A DNA stretch of 36,948 nucleotides from Terriglobia bacterium (GCA_036496425.1 DASXLG010000145.1:1-36948); one strand, 5' to 3'. Positions 1 to 8,811 are shown, counted from the first letter of the stretch. The notes: generated from the letters alone by a model not told the origin. Translations and numbers: made by a program.

Positions 1-1
1 A

Positions 2-874
2 CAAGTCGAGGCCGTCCTCAAGAAACTTCGCGGCGAAGCGGACGCGGATGCCCTTCTGTCCGAACTGGGGAGCGTACTGATCGAGCCGGTTTCGAATTTG
101 CTCGATCCCAACCGTACGCTCGTGATCATCCCGGATCGCGCCCTGCACGGCCTGCCCTTCAGCGCGCTCCGCCGGCCCGGCGACGGCAGGTACCTCATTC
201 AGGAATTTCCGGTCGTTGTCAGCCCGAGCCTGACGCATTTTCTCGCCGCCAATGAACGGATCCCAGACACCCCTCGAAATGCGATCGTGGAATTCGGTTC
301 TCAGAATGGCGGCGCTTCGGAGTTGAAAGAGCTGAACGCGCTCGCGATGCTTTACAAGAGCTCGACATTGTATTCCGGCCAGCAGGTCAATAAAGCGACG
401 TTTCTGGGCGCGATGAACAAAGCCGAGATCTTCCACTATGCGGGCCATTCGGCTACGGACGCCATCGATCCCCTGCGCTCCTCCATTCTCCTGGACGGCA
501 ATCGGTCAGGACCAAACAGCGTGACGGCTGTCGATATTTCCCGACAGCGGCTGCCCGGCAATGCGGTCGTCATCCTGTCGTCCTGTGATTCATCCGTAGG
601 CAACTCGAGGGACGGCATCGGCGTACGCGGCCTGACTTCGGCTTTTCTGATCGGCGGCGCCGGATCGGTCGTCGGTTCGTTGTGGCCTGTCGAAGGATCG
701 AGTACCGCCGATCTCATGATCCAATTCCATCGCGCGTTCGCACTTGACCACATGCCGGTCGCCCAGGCGTTGCGCACGGCGCAACTGAGTTTCCTGCAAT
801 CCACGCCGGAACGCGCCCATCCGTATTACTGGTCCGGTTTCGTCGTGACGGGTAACTTCAGCGCCCTGCGCTAA
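2..874 (+). CDS. CHAT-domain (caspase-like) protein, C-terminal part
   Basis: The reading frame is already open at the left edge, so the start lies outside the window; about 290 residues are visible. They form a CHAT domain, a clan CD cysteine-peptidase fold usually found behind TPR repeats. The putative catalytic His sits in the HYAGH motif (second His codon at 446-448) and the Cys in LSSCDS (codon 584-586). Family landmarks around them include IIPDRALHGLPF near the domain start, GVRGLTSAFLIGGAGSVVGSLWPV after the Cys, and HPYYWSGFVVTG near the end. Both catalytic residues are kept, so an active peptidase is plausible. No signal peptide or TPR can be judged because the N-terminus is missing. 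A cyclic-nucleotide-binding gene starts 16 nt after the stop, suggesting co-transcription. The substrate is unknown. Confidence 0.9.
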   Translation, partial: QVEAVLKKLRGEADADALLSELGSVLIEPVSNLLDPNRTLVIIPDRALHGLPFSALRRPGDGRYLIQEFPVVVSPSLTHFLAANERIPDTPRNAIVEFGSQNGGASELKELNALAMLYKSSTLYSGQQVNKATFLGAMNKAEIFHYAGHSATDAIDPLRSSILLDGNRSGPNSVTAVDISRQRLPGNAVVILSSCDSSVGNSRDGIGVRGLTSAFLIGGAGSVVGSLWPVEGSSTADLMIQFHRAFALDHMPVAQALRTAQLSFLQSTPERAHPYYWSGFVVTGNFSALR

Positions 875-890
875 CAGCCCTTATGCTAGG

Positions 891-1433
891 ATGCGCAAGC
901 GAATGAAGGCAGACGGCATCTGGGGCAACATTTTCAACTGGGGGACACGCAAGGAGTCGCTCGCGGAAACCCTTCAAAACGTCCCGCTGTTTCACGATCT
1001 GACACCAAAAGAACTGAGGATTCTCGATCGAGTCGTGCATGTTCGAATGTATGAGGCCGGTGAGCCCGTTTTTGTGGAAACCGAGCCCGGCGCCGGGATG
1101 TATGTGATCCGTTCGGGCCGGATCGATATCGTGCTCCAGCATCGAAGTGAAAACCGGCTCATTCTGGCGGAACTCGGGACCGGCGATTTTTTCGGGGAAA
1201 TGGCGCTGCTCGGGGATACGTCGAGGTCCGCGACTGCCGTTGCGCGTGAGCGCTCGGAATTGATCGGATTCTTTCATCCGGATCTCATCGAAATCATCAA
1301 TCTGCATCCTGGCATGGGCGCCAAGATCAGCTTAGGGCTGGCACAAACCCTCGCCGAGCGTTTGCGCTACACCAATGCCCAGCTGCGCGATATCTGGCAA
1401 ATCCGGGGACCCAATGAAGAATCTGTTCGGTGA
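891..1433 (+). CDS. Cyclic nucleotide-binding domain protein
   Basis: This 180-residue protein is essentially one cNMP-binding beta-barrel of the Crp/CAP type. The phosphate-binding cassette reads GDFFGEMALLGDTSRSATA, containing the Glu and Arg that contact cAMP or cGMP in the family. A C-terminal helix follows, but there is no recognisable helix-turn-helix, so it is a sensor or adaptor module rather than a transcription factor. The chosen ATG at 891 has only a weak, too-close AGG; a second in-frame ATG at 903 is an alternative start. Its end overlaps the start of the downstream permease (ATG at 1414) by 20 nt, which indicates translational coupling. It may confer nucleotide control on the permease or on the upstream CHAT protein; that is inference. 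Confidence 0.85.
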   Translation: MRKRMKADGIWGNIFNWGTRKESLAETLQNVPLFHDLTPKELRILDRVVHVRMYEAGEPVFVETEPGAGMYVIRSGRIDIVLQHRSENRLILAELGTGDFFGEMALLGDTSRSATAVARERSELIGFFHPDLIEIINLHPGMGAKISLGLAQTLAERLRYTNAQLRDIWQIRGPNEESVR

Positions 1434-2463
1434 AGGGCCTGTCCGTCTGCTCGCTTTCGCAGGACTGATCGTCGCCCTCGTCCTGGCTTTCTTCGCTGTC
1501 AAGGTCCTGCTGGTGCCGTTCGTGGCTGCTTTGTTTGCCGCCTACCTGTTCGATCCGATCATTGTGATTCTGCAGCGCCGCGGAATGGATCGGGGAAAAG
1601 CCTTTCTCCTGCTGCTCGGCATTACATTCGCGGGTGTCATTACGCTGCTTGCGCTGATGCCGCAATGGCTGCGGCTGGAAGCCGTCAACAGCTCCAGCAC
1701 GACCTTTGCGAACCGGCTCTCCCAGCAACTCGGTGAAGTGGAGAACAAAGTCGACAGCAAGCTGCCGATGTTGCAATCGGTTCACATCGGCGACCAGGTC
1801 ACCGCAAAAGCGACAGCGGTGGGAAGCCGCTTGTTCGAACAGTTGCCCGGGCTCGTCACAAGTTTTCTCCTCAACCTCATCCTGGTGCCGTTTATCGCGT
1901 ATTTCATGGTCCGGGATGGAAAGACCCTCAAGCGGCATGTCGTCGAGCTGGTGCCCAACCGCTATTTTGAAATGTCGCTGATCATGTTCAACCGCATCGA
2001 TGAACAGATCGGCGGCTACCTGCGCGGACGCCTGATCGAATGCATTCTCGTCGGAGTAACGCAGGCCCTCTGCATGGGTATTGCGAGTGTCTTTGTGGAC
2101 CAGCGCTACATCCTGCTGATTTCCGCCGTGTGCGGAATCACGAACATGATTCCTTACCTCGGTCCGGTCATGGGAACCGTTTTCGGCGCGTTTCTTTACC
2201 TGGGAACCGGCTTGCCCCTGAACAGCATTTACGGGCTGGTTGCGGCCGCGGCCGGCGCGCACGTCATGGACAACATCTTCATCGCGCCGGCTGTGCTCTC
2301 GCACAATGTCGACCTGCATCCGTTGACGGTCGCACTGGTCCTGGTGATCGGCGGCGAATTGCTCGGAACCCTGGGTCTGCTCATTGCGATTCCGGTCGCA
2401 TCGACCATCAAGGTGATTGGCCAGGAGTTTTATGCGAATTACCAGTTGCAGGTTCGGACGTAA
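1414..2463 (+). CDS. AI-2E family transporter (permease)
   Basis: The 349-residue membrane protein belongs to the AI-2E/PerM/YdiK/TqsA family. The start at 1414 (MKNLFGEG) is preferred over upstream in-frame codons because the first membrane segment follows directly. Two hydrophobic segments at the N-terminus are followed by a soluble stretch (roughly residues 70-140, rich in charged residues) and a cluster of about five more segments. Family hallmarks seen are LLVPFVAALFAAYLFDPII near the start, a GGYLRGRLIE segment, ITNMIPYLGPVMG, and LGTLGLLIAIPVAS at the end. Members have been assigned quorum-signal export, Na+/H+ antiport or unknown roles, so the substrate cannot be named. The gene overlaps the preceding cNMP-binding gene and ends in front of a palindrome shared with the convergent downstream gene. 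Confidence 0.88.
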   Translation: MKNLFGEGPVRLLAFAGLIVALVLAFFAVKVLLVPFVAALFAAYLFDPIIVILQRRGMDRGKAFLLLLGITFAGVITLLALMPQWLRLEAVNSSSTTFANRLSQQLGEVENKVDSKLPMLQSVHIGDQVTAKATAVGSRLFEQLPGLVTSFLLNLILVPFIAYFMVRDGKTLKRHVVELVPNRYFEMSLIMFNRIDEQIGGYLRGRLIECILVGVTQALCMGIASVFVDQRYILLISAVCGITNMIPYLGPVMGTVFGAFLYLGTGLPLNSIYGLVAAAAGAHVMDNIFIAPAVLSHNVDLHPLTVALVLVIGGELLGTLGLLIAIPVASTIKVIGQEFYANYQLQVRT

Positions 2464-2471
2464 GGGAAAAA

Positions 2472-2559
2472 ACTTATTGGCAGTTGCAACATTGGAGGTT
2501 TCTGAATTTCTTTATATGAAGAAATGCAGAAACGTCGGATGATACAACTTCCAATAAGT
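2472..2559. repeat. Palindromic element A, nested hairpin
   Basis: Outer arms at 2472-2486 and 2545-2559 pair at 14 of 15 positions (ACTTATTGGCAGTTG against CAACTTCCAATAAGT). Inner arms at 2498-2512 and 2519-2533 also pair at 14 of 15 (GTTTCTGAATTTCTT against AAGAAATGCAGAAAC) around a 6-nt loop. It fills the gap between two convergent genes and could act as a two-way terminator. It shares TTGCAACATTGGA and GAAATGCAG blocks with the palindrome at 28440-28520, so the two look like copies of one dispersed family. Confidence 0.85.
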
Positions 2560-2561
2560 CT

Positions 2562-3512
2562 TTACCTTTCCCACAACTGCGTACTCATGTACCGTTCACC
2601 GATATCATTCAGCAGCGTAACAATGACGCCTTTCCGAATCCGCCGGGCGGTCTCATAGACGCCGTGGAGATATGCCCCTGACGACTGGCCTGCAAAAAAC
2701 CCGTGGCGTGCAAGCAATGCGCACATCTTTGCGGCATCGGTGCTGGACACCTTGACCTTTTCGTCGATGACGGACTTGTCGAGAATCTTCGGAATGATGT
2801 CGCCGGGATTTTCCAGCGGTTTCAGGCCTTCGATACCGGGGAAATCTTCAGGGACGATCTGGACAATTTCAACGCCGGGCAAATCTTTCTTCAGGCGCCG
2901 GCCGACTCCGGTAATGGTTCCGCCTGTGCCGATGCCGGCGACGAAGTGCGTCAGCTGTCCGCCGGTTTGCGCGAGGATTTCCGGCGCGGTTGTCTCGAAG
3001 TGCGACATCCAGTTGTTGTCGTTGGCGTATTGATCGCAGTGAAAGTATTTGCCGGGTTCGTGTTCGGCAATGCGATGTCCTTCACGGAGCGCTTCATCAT
3101 AGCCTTCCAGCGGATCGGTCTGAATCAGCTTCGCGCCGTGCGCCTGAATTCTCAGTTTTCGTTCCTTACTTGCGTTTCCAGGCACCACGATCGTGATAGG
3201 AAGATTCATCATGGCGCCGAGCATGGCGTACGCTATTCCCGCGTTGCCGGAGCTGGAATCCAGCACCACCTGTCCTTTGCCGACCTTTCCTTCGATTAAC
3301 GCTTCGAGCAGCATCCGGCGGACGGGCCGGTCCTTGAGACTTCCTCCCGGATTTGCGTACTCCGCTTTCGCATAGATGCGGACCTCGGGCAGTTCTTCTT
3401 TGAAACACAGGATCTCGACCATCCTGGTGTTTCCGATCAAGTTGAGCGCCGGATAACGCTCGTGAAACCCGGCATAACGTTGTTCGATCGGTATCATTGC
3501 AAATGGATTCAT
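2562..3512 (-). CDS. PLP-dependent cysteine synthase-like enzyme
   Basis: This 316-residue protein (from ATG at 3512; a second Met at 3497 is possible) belongs to fold-type II PLP enzymes of the cysteine synthase/cystathionine beta-synthase group. The Schiff-base lysine is in GGSLKDR (about residue 60), the substrate loop is SSSGNAG (86-92), and the phosphate-binding loop is GIGTGGTITG. A late GQSSGAYL segment also matches the family. It lacks CBS domains, so it is single-domain like CysK/CysM. The usual T/SGNTG loop is SGNAG here, a change that argues against assigning a precise acceptor or donor. It likely makes cysteine, or a related amino acid, from an activated serine and a sulfur nucleophile in the cytoplasm. 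The start is 53 nt from the divergent channel gene. Confidence 0.9.
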   Translation of the reverse strand: MNPFAMIPIEQRYAGFHERYPALNLIGNTRMVEILCFKEELPEVRIYAKAEYANPGGSLKDRPVRRMLLEALIEGKVGKGQVVLDSSSGNAGIAYAMLGAMMNLPITIVVPGNASKERKLRIQAHGAKLIQTDPLEGYDEALREGHRIAEHEPGKYFHCDQYANDNNWMSHFETTAPEILAQTGGQLTHFVAGIGTGGTITGVGRRLKKDLPGVEIVQIVPEDFPGIEGLKPLENPGDIIPKILDKSVIDEKVKVSSTDAAKMCALLARHGFFAGQSSGAYLHGVYETARRIRKGVIVTLLNDIGERYMSTQLWER

Positions 3513-3565
3513 AAGGATCAGTTGTACCACAACCGTTATATGCTGATTTGCGGTCATTGGGGATC

Positions 3566-4666
3566 ATGCGCATTCTTGCGGTTCTGGGCAGCATCAGCAT
3601 CATCGTTATCATTCTGTGGGACGCTTTCGAGGTCATCATCCTGCCCCGGCGCGTCACTCGAAAGTTCCGCTTGGCCCGATTCTTTTATCGCGGCACGTGG
3701 GTGCCGTGGAAATGGTGGGCGGAGCGGATGACGAAGCGGCCGCGGCGGGAGGTTTTCCTCAGTTTCTATGGTCCGGTTTCCCTGGTCTTTCTTCTGATCG
3801 TGTGGGCGTCAGGCCTCATCCTGGGCTTTGCTCTTCTGCATCGATCCCTCGATACGCCGATGAAAATCGAAGATGGCAGCCGCGGCTTTCTCACGGATCT
3901 CTATTTCAGTGGATCGACATTTTTTACTCTCGGCGTTGGGGATGTGCTGGTTAAGGGTTGGACGGGCCGTGCGCTGACCATCCTGCAGGCCGGCCTTGGA
4001 CTCGGATTTCTGGCGATCGTGATCGGTTACCTGCCTGTCCTGTATCAGGCGTTCTCGCGACGGGAATTGAACATCTCGCTGCTGGATGCGCGCGCCGGAT
4101 CGCCATCCACGGCCGCCGAATTGCTGCTCCGTCACTTCGACGGCAATGCGTTCGTGGAACTGTCCGCCTTCCTTCGCGATTGGGAGCGATGGGCGGCGGA
4201 ACTGCTCGAAAGCCACCTGTCCTATCCCGTGCTGGCCTATTACCGGTCGCAACACAGCAATCAGTCATGGCTGGCGGCTCTGACCACCGTCCTGGATGTC
4301 AGCGCTCTCGTGATGGTCGGCATCGACGGCGTGCCCGCGCACCAGGCGAAGCTGACGTTCGCGATGGCCCGGCACGCCGTCGTGGATATTGCTCACGTAT
4401 TCAACACCAGCCCGCATGACCCGCCGCTGGACCGGCTTCCGCCGCATGAGCTCGCGCGGCTGCGGGCAAACTTGAGCTCTCATGGAATCTCGGCGCAGGA
4501 CGGAAGCAACGACGACGAAAAGCTTCTCGCCCTCCGCCGTATGTACGAACCTTATGTTCATGCGCTCTCGATTTATCTGCTGATGCCTCTTCCGGGCTGG
4601 CAGCTGGCGGCCCAATCGGCGGACAACTGGCAGACGAGCGCCTGGGGACGCGTCACTCATGCCTGA
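3566..4666 (+). CDS. Two-TM ion channel (K+ channel-like) with cytosolic domain
   Basis: The 366-residue protein has a hydrophobic N-terminal segment (residues 4-26), a second segment (about 66-92), a re-entrant pore segment with the filter TLGVGD (121-126), and a third segment (about 136-160), then about 200 soluble residues of no recognised family. This resembles the bacterial ion-channel family with the classic filter TVGYGD, but the Tyr/Phe position is Val, so strict K+ selectivity is uncertain. The start chosen is ATG 3566 (MRILAVLG) because the membrane segment begins at once; an upstream TTG at 3548 is less likely. The stop overlaps the start of the glucose-6-phosphate dehydrogenase gene by 8 nt, so the two are translationally coupled. 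Confidence 0.8.
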   Translation: MRILAVLGSISIIVIILWDAFEVIILPRRVTRKFRLARFFYRGTWVPWKWWAERMTKRPRREVFLSFYGPVSLVFLLIVWASGLILGFALLHRSLDTPMKIEDGSRGFLTDLYFSGSTFFTLGVGDVLVKGWTGRALTILQAGLGLGFLAIVIGYLPVLYQAFSRRELNISLLDARAGSPSTAAELLLRHFDGNAFVELSAFLRDWERWAAELLESHLSYPVLAYYRSQHSNQSWLAALTTVLDVSALVMVGIDGVPAHQAKLTFAMARHAVVDIAHVFNTSPHDPPLDRLPPHELARLRANLSSHGISAQDGSNDDEKLLALRRMYEPYVHALSIYLLMPLPGWQLAAQSADNWQTSAWGRVTHA

Positions 4667-6095
4667 AGAACTTAAAGATCGATTTGCATTCGTCATCTTC
4701 GGAGGCTCCGGGGACCTCAGTCAGAAGAAGCTGATTCCCGCATTGTGCCGCCTCGCGTCGATGGGATACATGCCGGATCAATATGCAGTACTGGGAACAT
4801 CCCGCTCCGCAATGACGGACGATGCGTACCGTGACCTGGTCCGCCGCTGGGTTCAGGACCAGGAGGTGGAAAGGCTCCTTCCGTTCGTCTATTACCAGGC
4901 AGGCGATACAACCAAACCTGAGAGTTTTGCAGCCGTCAAGGCCAGGCTCGAACAACTCGACAGCCAGCTCGCGCTCGGCGGCAACAGGCTCTTCTATCTG
5001 GCGGTCGCGCCCGACCTCGTTCCATCGATCGTCGAACGCCTGCACGAATCCCGGCTGCTGCACGCCGGCCAGAAGTCATGGGTTCGCGTTGTTTTCGAAA
5101 AACCGTTCGGCCATGACCTTAAAAGCGCGCAAGATCTGAACGCGGAAATCAAAAAGATGTTGCGCGAAGATCAGATCTTCCGGATCGATCACTATCTGGG
5201 CAAGGAAACCGTTCAGAACATTCTGACGTTCCGCTTCGGCAATTCCATTTTCGAGCCGGTTTTCAATCGCACCCACGTCAACAACATTCGGATTACGGTT
5301 GCAGAGTCCATCGGCATGGAAGGAAAGCGCGGCGCATATTACGACACCGCCGGCGCGCTGCGGGACATCGTGCAGAATCATGCGCTCCAGCTGTTATGCC
5401 TCACGACCATGGAACCGCCGGCAACATTCGATGCGGAAGCCATCCGTGATGAAAAGGTGAAGGTGCTTCGTACACTGCCGGTGATGAGCGCAAACGCCGT
5501 TGCGTCGCACACCGTCCGCGGCCAATATAACGGTTATCGCAACGAAGAAGGCGTGAATCCGGAATCGACCACGGAAACCTACGCCGCAATACAGACAACG
5601 ATTGATAACTGGCGCTGGTCTGGAGTTCCCATCATCATCCAGGCTGGTAAGAAGTTGCCGGCGCGCGTTACCGACATTGAAATTGAATTCAACCAGCCGC
5701 CTCTTTGCCTCTTCCGCGAGTTCGCCGAATGTCCGCCGAATCCGAATTCGCTTCTTATCCGGATTCAGCCCAACGAAGGTATCAGCCTTTCCTTCGTATG
5801 CAAGCAGCCCGGAACCCGCTTTGCGGTTCAGGATGTGAAGATGGATTTTTCGTACGGCAGCGCCTTTCGGCAGCGATCGCCGGAGGCCTATGAGCGCCTG
5901 CTTCTGGACGCATTGCGCGGCGATCCTTCCCTCTTTACGCGGTCCGATGAAGTTGAAGCAGCGTGGCGATTCGTGTCGGCGATTCTCGAAGGCTGGGCCA
6001 AGCTCCCAGCGCCTCGATTTCCCAATTATGCCGGCGGCACTTACCCGGCGGAAGCGAACCGTCTCCTGATGCCGGTCCACAGCCTGCGCCAGTAA
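4659..6095 (+). CDS. zwf: Glucose-6-phosphate 1-dehydrogenase
   Basis: This 478-residue cytoplasmic enzyme oxidises glucose 6-phosphate to 6-phosphogluconolactone with NADP(+) and feeds the oxidative pentose phosphate or Entner-Doudoroff route. The nucleotide-binding start shows GGSGDLSQKKL (residues 15-25), the EKPFG motif is at 147-151, and the active-site signature RIDHYLGKE, with the catalytic His, is at 175-183. Length is normal for the family. The ATG at 4659 overlaps the channel gene stop, giving a two-gene unit; no genes for 6-phosphogluconolactonase or 6-phosphogluconate dehydrogenase follow. Its last 55 nt overlap a small convergent gene on the other strand. Confidence 0.97.
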   Translation: MPEELKDRFAFVIFGGSGDLSQKKLIPALCRLASMGYMPDQYAVLGTSRSAMTDDAYRDLVRRWVQDQEVERLLPFVYYQAGDTTKPESFAAVKARLEQLDSQLALGGNRLFYLAVAPDLVPSIVERLHESRLLHAGQKSWVRVVFEKPFGHDLKSAQDLNAEIKKMLREDQIFRIDHYLGKETVQNILTFRFGNSIFEPVFNRTHVNNIRITVAESIGMEGKRGAYYDTAGALRDIVQNHALQLLCLTTMEPPATFDAEAIRDEKVKVLRTLPVMSANAVASHTVRGQYNGYRNEEGVNPESTTETYAAIQTTIDNWRWSGVPIIIQAGKKLPARVTDIEIEFNQPPLCLFREFAECPPNPNSLLIRIQPNEGISLSFVCKQPGTRFAVQDVKMDFSYGSAFRQRSPEAYERLLLDALRGDPSLFTRSDEVEAAWRFVSAILEGWAKLPAPRFPNYAGGTYPAEANRLLMPVHSLRQ

Positions 6096-6280
6096 GGAAC
6101 GGCCACCGGCAACACCGGTTCATCATCGAGCGCCTTGTAGCTGCGGTTTTTTGCCAGTTGCTTGACCGTGTCGTGGTAGGCGAAGACATTGCAGTGGATG
6201 CATCGGTAAAGGGGGACGGAAACTTCAAGGATCGGGACAAAAAGATGATCTGTGGAATTGCAGATCTTTTCGTCAGACAT
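6041..6280 (-). CDS. Small CxxC protein, unknown function
   Basis: A 79-residue frame starting at ATG 6280, 25 nt after the stop of the cystathionine beta-synthase gene and in the same direction, so it is the likely last gene of that operon. The sequence has one CIHC pair in a YRCIHCNVFAY context plus an earlier Cys, suggesting a small metal-binding or redox knuckle. The C-terminus is basic (WRRLWTGIRRRF). It overlaps the 3' end of zwf by 55 nt tail to tail. No clear ribosome-binding site is visible. It is not recognised as a known family; it could still be a chance frame. Confidence 0.5.
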   Translation of the reverse strand: MSDEKICNSTDHLFVPILEVSVPLYRCIHCNVFAYHDTVKQLAKNRSYKALDDEPVLPVAVPYWRRLWTGIRRRFASAG

Positions 6281-6305
6281 CGATAAATGATGTTAACACA
6301 TTTTG

Positions 6306-7688
6306 TCAGCTGCCCTTTTCGCCCTTCTGCTTGGTAAGAAAGAAGATCAGATCCGATTTCGTGATGATGTCGAATCCGGTCGAACGTTTGACCAGAATCG
6401 CCGGCGTTTGGTGGTCCATGTTATGAGCGATCTCATCGAGCGCCGTGTCCTCCGAGATCACCGGAAACGGCCGCTCCATATACTCGGCAACCGGCTTATG
6501 CTTGGCCACGGGATCGGAAACCAGGATGTCGAGAATCCGCGTCTCGCTGATACTGCCGACCACCGCCCCGCCTTCGATAATCGGCACCTGGGAGATATCG
6601 TGCTCCCGCATGAGATTCACGGCCTGCTCGATGGTAATTCCAAGCGGAACCGACACCAGTTTCTCAGCGCGCCGCTGCTTGTCCTGGACCACCTGGCCTG
6701 CGCTGACCTTGACCCTCGGCTCGATGAACTGATTCTCGCGCATCCAGTTGTCGTTGTAGATCTTGCTCAGGTAGCGCGTGCCCGAATCCGGAATGATGAT
6801 GACCATCAAATCGTTTTCAGTGAGCTTATCGGAAGATTTCAGCGCGGCGCAGAGCGCGGCGCCGGCGGACCCTCCGGCAAAGATGCCTTCGTAGCGCGCC
6901 AGCTGCCGCGTCAGCAGAAACGCGTCTTTATCGGAGACCGCATGAATCTCGTCGATGACGGAGAAATCCACATTAGCGGGAAGCTCGTCCTGACCGATGC
7001 CTTCAATCTTATATGGCTGTACCTGCGGCTTGCGGCCGGTCTTGAACATCTCTGCGAAGATGGATCCCGCCGGATCGGCGCCGATGACGCGAATCTTCGG
7101 GTTCTTTTCTTTCAGGAAGCGCGCAGTTCCGGTAATCGTGCCGCCGGTTCCGACGCCGATCACGACATGCGTCACCTTTCCTGCAGTCTGCTCCCAGATC
7201 TCGGGCCCGGTCGTCTTGTAATGGGCTTCGAGGTTGGCGGGATTCTCGTATTGATTCGGGAAAACACTGTTCGGGATTTCGCGGCTCAAACGCAGCGCAA
7301 CGGAGTGATAGCTTCGCGGATCATGATGATCGACCTGAGACGGAGTCACGATCACTTCCGCGCCCAGGGCGCGCAAGGCATCGATCTTCTCCTGGCTCAT
7401 CTTGTCCGGCATCGTAAAAATGCACTGATAACCTTTGATCGCGGCGGCCAGGGCAAGCCCCATACCGGTGTTTCCGGAAGTGCCTTCGATGATCGTCCCG
7501 CCGGGCTTGATTTCCCCGGCGCGTTCGGCGGCCTCGAGCATCGTGATTCCGATGCGGTCTTTGACGCTGCCGCCCGGGTTCATATATTCGAGCTTCGCGA
7601 GCACGGTCGCACGCACACCGCGGACCACGCGATTCAGGCGTACCAGCGGCGTGTTGCCGATCACTTCCAGAATGTTGCTGTGCCACAC
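6306..7688 (-). CDS. cbs: Cystathionine beta-synthase with CBS domain pair
   Basis: This 460-residue protein has a fold-type II PLP domain followed by two CBS domains (about residues 345-455). The PLP lysine is in GGSVKDR (K43), the substrate loop is GTSGNTGMG (about 69-77) and the phosphate loop GVGTGGTITG (about 178-187). The enzyme condenses serine or an activated serine with homocysteine to cystathionine, or makes cysteine/H2S; the CBS pair probably binds an adenosyl ligand for control. The start is GTG at 7688, with a stop codon in frame shortly upstream. The gene lies 35 nt downstream of a WYL regulator and upstream of a small CxxC gene. A paralogue without CBS domains lies at 2562-3512. 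Confidence 0.93.
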   Translation of the reverse strand: MWHSNILEVIGNTPLVRLNRVVRGVRATVLAKLEYMNPGGSVKDRIGITMLEAAERAGEIKPGGTIIEGTSGNTGMGLALAAAIKGYQCIFTMPDKMSQEKIDALRALGAEVIVTPSQVDHHDPRSYHSVALRLSREIPNSVFPNQYENPANLEAHYKTTGPEIWEQTAGKVTHVVIGVGTGGTITGTARFLKEKNPKIRVIGADPAGSIFAEMFKTGRKPQVQPYKIEGIGQDELPANVDFSVIDEIHAVSDKDAFLLTRQLARYEGIFAGGSAGAALCAALKSSDKLTENDLMVIIIPDSGTRYLSKIYNDNWMRENQFIEPRVKVSAGQVVQDKQRRAEKLVSVPLGITIEQAVNLMREHDISQVPIIEGGAVVGSISETRILDILVSDPVAKHKPVAEYMERPFPVISEDTALDEIAHNMDHQTPAILVKRSTGFDIITKSDLIFFLTKQKGEKGS

Positions 7689-7723
7689 GATATTTTTACG
7701 ATATCACAAGCGATTCTTCGGCA

Positions 7724-8779
7724 TTATCCGCGGCGGGCAGCGGCCGTAAGCGCCTTCTTGGCTTCCACTTTTTTGGCTTTCCGGGCGGGAGCAACCGTGA
7801 CTTCCTTGCGGTAATTCTCGAGCGCCCGGGCGAGTTCGGCCTCGACACGCCGGCGCAGTCGGTCCGGTGAGATGACTGTAGCGGAGGATCCAAAGCTGAG
7901 GATCCAGGAACCCAATTCGAATTCGCCTCCAACGTGCATCTTCATCGAAATGCGGCCGCCGCCGATTTCGCGCACCTGTTGCGAAGGGTGCCAGACGCGC
8001 GACCGGACATATTCGGAAATATCGGAGTTGAAAACGATCTCGACGTCGAAGGGATCTTCCTTCACCACGCCGAATGCGGATTCCAGATAGTTCTCCACCG
8101 AGAAGTCCGCGGGTTTGTCGAAAGTGTCGCGGGTCTTCTCGAGACTTTCGATGCGCTCGATGGCGAACGTGCGGATCTGTGTGTATTCCTCGACAAACGC
8201 AAACAGATAAAGGCCGCCGCGGAAATACATCAAGCGGTAGGGATGAATCGTGTAGGTTTTTTTCTGCTGGCTGTGAACGGAGTAATACTCCATCCGGACT
8301 TTGACTTCTTCTCCGATCGCTTCCATCATGACGCGAATCGTGACCTTGCGATGCTCCAGGTCCTTCGGCGCATCGGCGCGAACGCTGATCATGTTGTCCA
8401 GGCTGTCGAGAAACTTGATATTCCGGTCCGGCAAAGCGCTTTCGATTTTCTTGAAGGCGGAGGCAATGTCGTCCGAGAACGGAGGAGCAGCGAGGTTCAC
8501 CACCAGCTTCTTGCTGAAATACAAGGCAGCGGTTTCCGAAAGAGAAAGGGTGGCCAGCGGCAGACCTTTATATTCGTCGTTCAGCCGCCAATACACTTTC
8601 CCGTCGTAGCGTTCGTCGTAGAGCGGAAAGCCGGCCTCCATCAGCGCAGCCAGATCGCGCCGGATCGTTTTGGTCGAGACCACGTGATGCTCGGCCATAT
8701 CCGCTATCGTGGTCCAGCGGTTCATTTCGATCTGCTTCAACATCGCCCACTGCCGGATCAATTGCGCGTTTCGCCCCAT
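7724..8779 (-). CDS. WYL-domain transcriptional regulator (YafY/PafC type)
   Basis: The 351-residue protein has an N-terminal DeoR-like winged helix (about residues 8-55; TIADMAEHHVVSTKTIRRDLAALMEAG) and a central WYL domain with YTIHPYRLMYFRGGLYLFAF at about 176-195. This is followed by a WCX-type C-terminal region and a basic Lys/Arg/Ala tail (last ~20 residues). WYL regulators sense small ligands or nucleic acids and occur in stress, redox and defence loci. A good ribosome site (GGAGAGGGA) precedes ATG 8779. It sits between a cupin gene (32-nt gap) and cbs (35-nt gap), so it may control this sulfur-linked operon including itself; that is inference. Confidence 0.9.
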   Translation of the reverse strand: MGRNAQLIRQWAMLKQIEMNRWTTIADMAEHHVVSTKTIRRDLAALMEAGFPLYDERYDGKVYWRLNDEYKGLPLATLSLSETAALYFSKKLVVNLAAPPFSDDIASAFKKIESALPDRNIKFLDSLDNMISVRADAPKDLEHRKVTIRVMMEAIGEEVKVRMEYYSVHSQQKKTYTIHPYRLMYFRGGLYLFAFVEEYTQIRTFAIERIESLEKTRDTFDKPADFSVENYLESAFGVVKEDPFDVEIVFNSDISEYVRSRVWHPSQQVREIGGGRISMKMHVGGEFELGSWILSFGSSATVISPDRLRRRVEAELARALENYRKEVTVAPARKAKKVEAKKALTAAARRG

Positions 8780-8811
8780 TTGCTTCCCTCTCCTGCCCCG
8801 GTTCCTGCCGA

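Noticed and set aside
6303-7814. Long forward open frame of about 500 codons opposite cbs
   Set aside because: It is the antisense shadow of the cystathionine beta-synthase gene, which carries all PLP and CBS motifs.
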